NCBI RefSeq assembly: GCF_036324505.1
Contig: NC_086354.1
Span: 20,460,707 to 20,524,706 of the forward strand
Reading direction: 5' to 3'
From: Eleginops maclovinus
Taxonomy: Eukaryota; Chordata; Actinopteri; Perciformes; Eleginopidae
Length of the DNA: 64,000 nt
Program-made: the position numbers and the translations under genes
The notes under the pieces: model-generated
The model's input: only the letters and a program-made list of their open reading frames with translations
What the model was told of the DNA's origin: nothing
Databases searched by the model: none
Shown here: in pieces, positions 40,948 to 64,000 of the stretch
How the letters are laid out: each line of letters opens with the position of its first letter
How positions within the stretch are numbered: the stretch's first letter is position 1

Positions 40948-41600
40948 CTCAGCGCTGTTAACAAATCCGAGACTTTTCTTTTCAACAGGGAGAGTGGCTG
41001 TTTTCTCTTTGAACTTCTCCAGGATGGTGTTCTGCCGCCGCTCAAGTGTCCACTGTGTCCAGAGGGCGTCAGTCTCTCCGCAGCAGAAAGCGACAGGCAG
41101 TCGGGCGCCTTAAAGGCACACACTCCATTTTCTTCCCAACAGTCTGCGGAGGAAAACACCGGGCCTCAGGTCAACACACACACCGGAGTGTCTTCAGGGT
41201 GACGGGCGTGGAAGAATCCGCATGATGAACACCGACTGACAAACGTTTACATCTGCGCCACGCTGTGCGTAAAAGTCTTCCGCGTAAAATCTCCTTTTTT
41301 AGACCAAACTCGGGTCATTTCTCGCCGCCCAGGTGGGCTCTGTTTTAACTCCTTTTTTTCTACACAAGCAGTTCTCTCCCGAGCCACCCCCCACTCCATT
41401 ACACGGCCCTTTGTCTGCGGTCTTATCAGCGGGTTTTGTGAGTGTCCTCATTAGGTGAGAAAGGGCGATTCGGAAGCTGTGAAGCTGCAGACTTCCCGCT
41501 GTGAAGCGACCCCCCCCCCCCAACAAAGCTCATTTGTAGAAACGAGAGTCTGCTATCGGGAGAGTCTCTGATGGGCCATTTCACTCCACATGTGTTTACA
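40948..41600 (-). promoter_or_regulatory. twsg1: twsg1 non-coding first exon and CpG-rich promoter
   Basis: A strong donor (GCGCTGAG|GTAAGT at 40947) closes a non-coding exon on the minus strand, and the coding exon has a matching acceptor TTTCCAG at about 39814. From 41.0 to 41.55 kb GC content and CpG density rise sharply compared with both sides, as in a CpG-rich promoter. The C11 run near 41511 is incidental. The start site is not defined. Confidence 0.6.
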
Positions 41601-42743
41601 CGTGTTTTCCTAAGACTCCATCAAACACAACAGGCCCCACTTCCAGCCTGCAGGGGAGGGACGGACACACCTTCAGTGAAAACAGTTTAAAAGTAAATTC
41701 AGTTTAAGAAGAGGGACAGTGTAAACCAAGGCACACAGTAATTAATAAAACATATTTAAACACGATGTGTCTTGTTTTCAAGCATTAACCCAAACGTGAA
41801 TAAACCCCACTATCCATTGTAGTTTTGGTAATTATCGTGCATATAACCTTACATTAATCATCCTATATTAATTCCAGCACCCTTTGCACTCTGGTTTGCA
41901 ATTTAGAGAATTACTTTAGCTGTTTTCTATATATTTATAGCTAGTTACTTTTGTATAAATATCTGTACATAGTAGTCAAAAGTTTTATATTTGGCTCAGC
42001 CCTCTTTAGTTATTCTTTGTAGCTGTAGATCTATTTCTTTGTGAGAATATTGAGAGCAACACAACGGAGTCAGATTATTTGCTTACATATTTACTTTGCA
42101 AGAAAATGTTAAATCTGATCTTTATTGTGACTTTAAATCAAAACAGTTGTTCGAAATGATGGTTGAAGTTTCGGATTATTATGAATGTGTCATTTGAATA
42201 ATAAATGTATAGTTTAGTTAGACTGATGTTTGATCATAGAGGAGCTTTACAGAATTCCTTTTTTTCAGTCTGCAACACATGGAGCAGACTGGGTGTTCAG
42301 TGTTGAGTACAGCGACATCTAGTGGCCGAGATAAATAACGATTAAAGAGGGTTACTAATGACTACTCATAAATGTACTGTTTGTTACAGGGCTGCAACCT
42401 CAATTTGAATACTTTTAAAACAATATGCATTAAATATTATGTTTTTAAAATAATATTTAATACATATTTTCCTTTTTTTTTCCTACAGCAAAAATGATAT
42501 CTTGATTTTGTCAACCGATCCTAAAAAAGAAAACCTGGGAAACGGCGAACCCCAACATTTTAGAAAAATAAAACCACTGAATGTTTGGCATCTTCATATC
42601 CCAAAATATATACATTTTACAGATAACATTAGATTCTTGTAATTTTCTATTCATCCATAAGCTTTATATTATCGACCTGTTATTTCTCTCGCTGCACGAT
42701 AAATAAAACCTGCAAGCCAATTTTAATTTCACAACAAATAAAA
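41600..42743. other. intergenic, twsg1 to ankrd12
   Basis: AT-rich, with no exon, RNA gene or clear transposon terminus seen. Confidence 0.5.
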
Positions 42744-43782
42744 TTTATTCAATTATATATTACAAATATGTACAAGTCATGTAACAAGTAAATATTAAAA
42801 TAGACATTTTTTAGAACTATTGTTCAAAAAGGCATTATGTTGAAAAAATAGGTTTTGTTGTGATCTCACATTGAAACTGTAAAAGTATGTGTTTTTTTCC
42901 CTTGGAAGCCACAGCAGACTGTAGATGTGCGCGAGACACGATGGACAACACACGAGGAGTGAGGCCGCAGAAAAGGGACATAACAGTGGCGCGAAAAAAT
43001 AAAATAAAAGATGGAACACTTCAGTAAACCTCACGATAAAGTCCACAGTACAGCTCTTTAGGAAAAAAGTACAAACAACGCAACGCATGCACAGCATTTA
43101 ATTGCCAAAGTCAAAAAACACCAGCTGTGGAGCTCCAGATGAGGGAGGAAGAGAAAACCAGTGAAAAGAAAAAACACAACGAAAGCCAACACGCGCTTAA
43201 GATCTTAAGCCAACAACAACGAGAAGAAGAACATCACGGACGAAGAAGAAGAGGACACTTGATATAAAAACCAACTTTGGTCCATTAAAACATGAGACGG
43301 AACAAGTTTACAATCAAAATATCTATTTTTTGTTTTTACAAGTTTAAAACAATAATTACATGGCTATTTACAAATGCACAATTGTTTTATGTATAAAATA
43401 AGTTAAAAAATTAAGAGCACAGTCTGTACACAATGTATGAACAACCACTTTGAAAACAATTGAACTCTTTTCAGTTGTGTGACCGTGCTGCGTGAGGAGC
43501 AGGTGGTCCTCGTCCACTCTTTGCTCCCCCCCCCGCCGGCACCAGTGTCTGGTCTCTGCTCCTCTGGGCCTCCTTCTCCTGCAGGAGAAACCGCAGGTCC
43601 TCGTGGTGGGCGGGCCGGTTTGGACTGTAAGAGCGCTGGAGTAAACCGTCTCTTTTCTAAATGCTCTTTTGTTTCACCGCCACATTCTAAGTGCTTCACA
43701 TTTTCTTCTTTGAATGTGTGCGGGCTGCCTCTTGTGTCCGGGATATGGCCGCCGCTGTGTCAGAGCACGTCCGTTCCGCGGC
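42744..43782 (-). other. ankrd12: ankrd12 3'UTR
   Basis: Sequence after the ankrd12 stop codon, AT-rich towards its end. It closes at a minus-strand AATAAA at 42749-42744, giving a 3'UTR of just over 1 kb. Open frames here are short shadows. Confidence 0.55.
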
Positions 43783-57281
<13,499 letters not shown>

Positions 57282-57335
57282 GGTGCGGCACCTGACTAGC
57301 TGTGACAGCTACAGCTCAGTGGGTTCATCATGCAC
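57282..57335 (-). promoter_or_regulatory. ankrd12: ankrd12 5'UTR segment with uORF
   Basis: A CTGTCTGCAG acceptor at 57336 begins the exon carrying the start codon. A uORF at 57331-57296 reads MMNPLSCSCHS-stop and ends 14 nt before the ankrd12 ATG. A further upstream non-coding exon must exist but was not located. Confidence 0.6.
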
Positions 57336-60300
57336 CTGCAGACAGAAAACCACAGCAATGAGAACAATTTCACCGCTGCCATCACAGTCTGGGTGACAGT
57401 TACAGATGCCACATGTGTCTTTGTAAGAACAAGAGACACGTTTAAAATACACTTACAATTAAATTCTTCTGGGACTGTTTACAGGCTAGACTTTCAGCTA
57501 ATAGCAGTGGAAACAAGCTAAGTAAGGAAAAGTCAATTAACCCCAAAGAAGACTGGAGTGGCCACAGCTGTGTTTAAAGATATACTTTGAGAAAAGTAGT
57601 CAGGGATTTTTAGTGAAATTTCCAGCCCTTTTCTTGAAAAAGACTAAAAGAAACATGCAGGAAATAACTACACAAGGCAGCATGAATCACAGCTTTAGGG
57701 ACTCTTAAACTCTAAGAAGAAAACATATGCTCTGAACAATGTCACTATGGTCTACTCATCATTGTAACCGAGCTTCTCTGTGATGTGGTGGGTGACGGTG
57801 TAGTTACACATGCAGCAGAGTCATCAGGGGCTCTACAGGCGCCTGCATTGACGAAGAGACAACACTCATGCGCACAAAGGGCGACTTGGCATGTGTCCGT
57901 TATCTTGTCACATGAACATCGGCGATTTCAGTCACAAGATCCTCTTTCTGCTATACTTTCAATTAACTTTCCCAGCTTCTTTTTTTGTTTTACAAAGCCT
58001 CCCAACTGATTTTTACAGAAATAGCATCTTTTGAGCCCAAAGAAAGTACCGCAAACTGTGAACTCTATTTTAGGAAACCTGAGACCTACTGATTCGTTGT
58101 GAAACAGCCTCCACAGAATGACTGGGACAACCCCGTTACTCAATTCGCATTCAGTTACAACTTTACTATAATGCATACAGAACTAGAATCATTCTATTTA
58201 GTATTGCTGTTATTCACACAGAAAACAACACCTTTACTGGAGTCACCCACTTTGCTAAAAAGAAAATCCCAATTCAGCTGTGCTCTGCTGTGATCAACAA
58301 TGGGAGTATATCGATTATCGCTTTGCTTGTCTTTCCACTGGCTCCAGCTTTTTAAATGTGAATATTGACGTTTTCATAGACTATCATTACAGTTAACTGC
58401 ATTTGGGTTTTATCCTGTGGGTCTGAGAAATTGCAACAGTTTTTTTTTTAAATAAATGAAAATTGTAATAACAATAAACATTAACCAATAACTGTCAGGG
58501 TTAAGAGCTGCATTAATACTATACCCAATTTCTTTTAGCCAAAAAGGGCCGTTTAGTACATCGTAAAGCATTCAATGTTGAAACAGCTTAACGTTATGTA
58601 CAGCTTTCCCTTTTCTGTGGCTTCGTACACATGTTATGGTTCAAAACTGACAGGACAAAGGTAACCACAATCTCAAAATGACAAGCTCTCAAATCTCTCA
58701 AAAGCAAAACTAGCAACTGTGCTAACCGACGTAAGATAATCCTTGGAAATGGAAAACAAATTGTTGCTTTTCAATAACAACTAAGACAGAAGTAATGGAC
58801 TACAATATAAAGCTTCGGACTTGACAATCAAACCCACCAGACCTATAAAACAGTCAACAGCGACGCATTAACTGCGATGACAGTACAATTAAAGCTTACA
58901 CAAGTACAGGAGAAAACCAACTGTGGCTGACTGGATCATACCGCAGTCCTTCAAGTTCAAAAATGTCATTACGCTAACAAGCCCAGACCAGCAGTTCATA
59001 AACATCCCTTAGCTTGCGACAATTATGTGGCTTGATCAAGGATTTATGGGTAAGCCACACGACTTACAAGTTTAAACAGCTCAAGTGCATTAGGACAAAA
59101 ACAGGTTAACAGAGCATCACACTTCTGTTGTTGTAACCCGTTTGTGGGGGACATTTGTAAGTTGATGCACTGTGAGGTTTCAGTTCAACTTGGACTTTTC
59201 CAAAGATGAGTTCCTGTGATTTTTCTATTGTATTTTCCCGGGGAATTGTAGGTTTGTTTGAACCATTATTGGATTTTAATGACCAAAATAATTAATCAAA
59301 GAAATATATTATGAGAATAAGCGTAAGGCCAGTTGAGTTATATTGTGTTACCAAATATGCAATTAATCAGTGAAATCAAGCTCTTTAAGTTACATATTTT
59401 TAAAAACTACAACACTTCTAAAAGGATTAAATGGTTACTAACACAGCTGGGAACATTTTAACAGTTGCACATAAGCGTTGCCTTGCCGGAGAGAATCCAG
59501 TCTGTCTGGTTTTCAGCACTGAGTTACCACGAATTGGAAGGCTAGACTTCTCACAGGTATCCAACATTTTGTTTCCTCTGATACCTTTACAACCTTTGCT
59601 GATCCTAAGTAATAGCATAGTGTTGGCAGGTATCGTTTTTTCCAAACACACACACAGCCCTGCAGCTCAGCTGAGGCCAGAGAGAGGTCCGTCATTAGTC
59701 AGCAGATAGCCGGTATGCAGCAGCATCGTCATTCAGGCGGCTGAAAGGGAGAATTGAGCAGCCCAAAGAGACTAATGTAAGGGGGGGGGGTATTAAAGCG
59801 GTATGGACAGGCCGGGACCAGGCCAGAAATTACGCTGACAGGACTCCAATCTGGCCCAGAGAAGAGGCGAGGAGGGTGTGACTATAATTACAGAGGTATT
59901 TGGGAACTCGCCAGTTTGGCATTCTCATTCACTGGCGTTTCATGAGCAGCTCAGGGCTGCATAAGCTCCTGCGAGTTCTGCCATTAACCTTGGGCTGTTT
60001 CAAGTCTAGATCAAACCGAGCCTTGATGACTACTACAGTTCACAGAGACTGAGGCTGTGATTAGTTTGACATTGGATCCCTAACAGCGAAAACAGTAATA
60101 GCAACAGTTATCCAACCCACGTAATTGGGATGAAACAGACTTTCAAACTGCAGAATCACGAGTGTGAAAGGACGAGATCTCTACAGCCGAGAAAAGACGG
60201 GACACTAAAGACAGTCCGGTTTGAGATGCTGTGGCGAGAATAGAGACACAATTCATCAATAGTCTAAAATATTTGCTGATATTCTATTCTTAAATTGTCT

Positions 60301-63300
60301 AAGCACAAACTTGTTTAAGAAAAAATGCCCCAAAAGTACAATTGTAAGGATTGCTTTTCCATCGTTAAATTGATGATGAAGTTGATATCTTTTAGGGGAT
60401 TTTTTTATCGTTTTTTGTACCATAAAAAGACATCAGGAATTAGAAAATTGTCACCGGCCATATTTACCTTGACCTGATATTTCACAGAACACACAAATAA
60501 CCGAACAATGAAAATAATCATTACTGGAGACCTTATTTAAAGACTAATCGGTCCAGCTCTAAGACGTATACAATCCTTCTGACCAGGTCACTCAAACCAC
60601 GTGCGGTTTGCCATGTTGCCACAATATTGTGACTGTTTTAGTGGATGACCAAAGCATGGTGGCCATCAGGGGTGGAGGTCAATTTACTTCTCAGATTATG
60701 AGATTTAAAAATATAACAGTTCCTAGAATTATCCTCTTTAAGCCTGGACATGACGAACACTGGTAAGGAAAAATATGGGTCTGATTTTTTCAAATACTAA
60801 TATACTGTATGTCAAGTCAGAGAAATCCTGAGTTAAGTGCGCTGGCTGCAATGCTGGTCCCTCTGAGAAGCAGATGTCTCTCTGCATTTATTTATAACCT
60901 GGTGTTCCTGCACTTTAACTCCACTGGTTCCTGACTAACAAAAACAACCATTTCCCTGTAGTGCTGGAGCATGTTGGCCCTGACAGCAAAGCGGCTGCCT
61001 CGGTGCCGTGCGTGCGTTCAGCGGTTTGGGGGTCTGAGGAGTTGGGGGGCGGTGACGAGTGTGGTGGTGGTGTTACTGGGATAGATGAAGAGCACACACA
61101 GTACGGTAATCGGATCCACAGACTGCTGGACGGGACAGGGAGGGAAAGCGGCTAAGAATAGCATGCAGCCTGACACACAGAGCACAGAGTACGCCACCAG
61201 CAGCAGCACTACCAGCAGCAGCCTTACTCCACTACAGCTTCCAGAGTACTCCCTGCTGAGAGCTCATACATGTGATTTCCCCCTGGTGTCCCGTGTGATT
61301 GCACACAAAGGAACCTACAAGAACAAATGCTCTGAATTCATCACTGTTTCAAAATGTTATAAAATGGGTAAAATAAAACAAGTGGATTATTAGCAAAGTA
61401 TTGTGAAATCTACATTAAAGCTAGAGGCAGGCTTCTAAAATAGGAGGAAGGCAAATCCTGCACACTACGCTTGCTGCAACAGTAAACAGCCGGTCACGTG
61501 GTTGTGGTCCTGTATGCCGTCAGTTTAAATGATGGGGGAGGTCTCTCAGCTGCGCATCCACTCCTAGCGTTAGTCTCCTCCACCTCCTCCTTCTCTGACT
61601 CCCTAATGAGTAGCAGGACAAAGCCAGGCGCAAAAGCCCTATTACTGAGACTACGGGAGAGGGGCAGGAGAGGTAACAATACCCAGCAAAGAGACAGCCA
61701 TCTTCAACATGATCACACACACACTAACAGCATACATGGTTATATCACGTCCAATGCTTGTGCTAGCCATGTATAAATGGCTCGACTAATCTGATGTGTT
61801 GCCCTAAAAATGTCCAGCCATATTATTTCCCTGATGGAACACAAAATTATAAGATAAAATATTCCAATTCTTCAACATGCCAGTGAACAAATGATTGTAT
61901 AAATTATGGAAAATGTCTCAATTCTAAAAATGTTATGATGATTGATCAGGTAACAAACAAATAAAATGCTGGTTTACTTCCTTCTTCATAAATTGGAGAT
62001 TTTGGTTTATGCCTGTATTCAAAATATAAAAAAGGGAATTTTCGCTCAAGACCAATAATGTTACGGCGTAAACGCCCTATCCACTTGTCCAGGGGATGAT
62101 ACATTTTTTCCCTGGATAATGCTCATTGTTATGGACATGAATTACACGTTGAAATCTGCAGGAGGAAAGCCATTTAATGTTTGCTGTTAGCAGCTGATAA
62201 CGGAGGTGTCATTGACATGCATTACGGTGCATTGAAACTCTATTGTGCAAATAAAGGCTGTCCGCAGCCTCTCAGATAAGATCTCCTGCCTTTTCTGTTT
62301 CAGTAAACTGAATATCTTTTGGTTTTAGACAAAACAAGACATGAAAGAGATCACCTTTGAATGAGAAACTGGAGATGGACATTTTCACTATTTTCTGACA
62401 TAAAATGCATCAGTCAATTGAGAAAAAATACATGTAGATGTATTTATAAATAATGGAAATAATCTGAAGTTGCAGCTTTAATACATAGAGTTGACTGGAC
62501 TACCGAAGCATAGTAAACTAAATAAAATGCAAAACCATCCTAAGCCTGCAAATTCATTTTAGAAACATACGATAGAAATATTCATGCCATCCTTATTTCT
62601 TCACATTCCACCAAATTCGAAAGCATAAAAATGCATCCACACAATAAGTTCAGCCGTCTTTCTCCAATCACCACTGGGTCATTTGAATGTATTTCCACAG
62701 GGACAAACAAACAGCACGTGACACTGGATGCCTGAAGGCGTCTGTTCAACTCTCACTACCCTAACCCCAGACAGATGAAACGCCTCCTCCGACCAGAATG
62801 TCTGGCCTTCGTTCCAGTAGTTGTTTGGTTGCGTAAAGAGCCAGCCGTGTTCCTAGGAAGAGGTGGAGAGGCTCTGATAAAACCTCCCCCACATGGGAAA
62901 AGCATTGGTTACCATTGCCAATAATGGCAAGTAAATTTATAAACAGACACAAGACAACTCCGGCCAAAATGTTACATAAGCAGATAGATTTGATCAAGGC
63001 ACCAACCCTCACAGATGGCATTTGGTGGTTAAAATTAAACAACCTGGTCAACTGTCAAAATGTTCATATGATAAAACCAAAAGACTTCAATTTACTGCTC
63101 AATCTATAGATCAACTAAGGTCAGTAAAATTACTTCCAGGAGACCACAGTTTTTTGGCTTGATTCATAATAATCCAAGCAATAAACTGTTGTAAGACCCA
63201 GGCATAATGTACTACCAGGTGTCCTCAATGTATATTGTTATGTAAGATTGAGTGCGGAACTGTTTCACAGCCTTAGATGTCACTTAAAAGCTTCCATAAA

Positions 63301-64000
63301 AACAGGAATAGCCCTAAATTTACAAGGGAGAGATTAAATGCATGCCTTGCACACAAATCAAAAGCCTCATAAAATAGCCTAATGTTTGTACACCAGAGGC
63401 GTCAATAGGGTTAACTTTACTAGCAGGAGAAGAAGGCTCAGCCCATTCAAACGCAGCCATTAAAATTGGTCTAATAGAGTCTGAGAGCCTTAAGAAACCT
63501 ACCACCACCACTCTGAATGTAGGTTAATGATCTGATACCCAAGCAGCGGACAAGAACAATGAAGCCTTCACTGATAATGGGTTAAAAAACAAAAAAGGAG
63601 GGGTCGGGGAATGAGGGAGGGATTAGAGCAAAGGTTAGGACCTAGGCGTTGGTCTTGCTCTTATTTTCACCGCAGTGCCAAGCTCACATGACTGGACCAA
63701 ACACTGGGTAATTGTTGTTGTTCAACTTTAAGGATACTTCAATATCAACAGCAAAAATCTTACCCGTTGAAATGGAGAAACATTATTCAAAACTCCTAAA
63801 TAACATTTCTGTAAGAATGGTCACTTTTGAACTCATAGGCAAACAAAAACAAAACAGTAAAAACATTGAGTTTGCAGCTTTTTCACCTAGCCATTTACTA
63901 AACGCCTCAAGCCACCCACATGACTATAAAACGAAAACGCTTCTCTAACAAGGTGTCACAACCTCATGGTATGCCCAATTTACTGAGTCTGTATGAGCAA
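57336..64000. other. ankrd12 5' intron/upstream region, no coding exon found
   Basis: No exon with family resemblance was found on either strand; in particular no ndufv2, the gene upstream of ANKRD12 in human. A G10 run lies near 59780. The sequence 60.95-61.65 kb is somewhat richer in G+C and might hold the ankrd12 promoter, but no first-exon donor could be fixed. 59.69-60.08 kb and 62.04-62.30 kb have balanced, complex composition against AT-rich flanks. Confidence 0.4.

Noticed and set aside
61494..61776. ankrd12 first exon near 61.5 kb
   Set aside because: The sequence is slightly richer in G+C, but I could not fix a donor on the minus strand or a promoter motif, so no exon is called.

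Overview
The window is vertebrate nuclear DNA, almost certainly from a ray-finned (teleost) fish. The evidence is short GT-AG exons separated by AT-rich introns, proteins that read as clear orthologues of human genes, and fish-type repeats: hAT-like AGTACTT-rich elements, degenerate minisatellites and LINE tails ending in AATAAAG plus TTGAATC-like repeats.

Five genes were reconstructed by joining exons in frame, all on the minus strand. From right to left, in the direction of transcription, they are ankrd12 (coding 57281 to 43783, 12 exons, 1955 aa), twsg1 (39790 to 27720, 4 coding exons, 221 aa), ralbp1 (24031 to 17630, 9 coding exons plus a 5'UTR exon near 26.0 kb, 675 aa), rab31 (14997 to 8575, 7 exons, 194 aa), and exon 1 of vapa (4203 to 4146), which runs off the left edge. 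Every exon junction closes in frame. Order and orientation match human 18p11.22 (ANKRD12-TWSG1-RALBP1-RAB31-VAPA). PPP4R1 and TXNDC2, which lie inside the human interval, are not visible here.

Layout: 1-4145 is vapa intron 1, filled with transposon copies including a hAT element nested in a LINE tail. 4204-6170 holds the vapa promoter side and a local duplication. 6175-15185 is rab31 with its 3'UTR and promoter. About 16.1-26.07 kb is ralbp1, and 27.4-41.5 kb is twsg1, with large introns carrying a degenerate minisatellite, a five-copy tandem repeat of about 190 bp and a G-rich tract. 42.74-57.34 kb is ankrd12, dominated by one 4.4 kb exon. 57.34-64 kb is upstream or first-intron sequence of ankrd12 with no coding exon that I can see.

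The genes are unrelated in pathway: transcriptional co-regulator, BMP modulator, Ral effector/RhoGAP, Rab GTPase, ER contact-site protein. They are neighbours by conserved synteny, not as an operon. I found no new biological system. The most notable items are the nested transposon with a perfect target duplication, paired uORFs in ralbp1, a uORF in ankrd12, a ZNF143-type promoter motif, and several unusual repeats.
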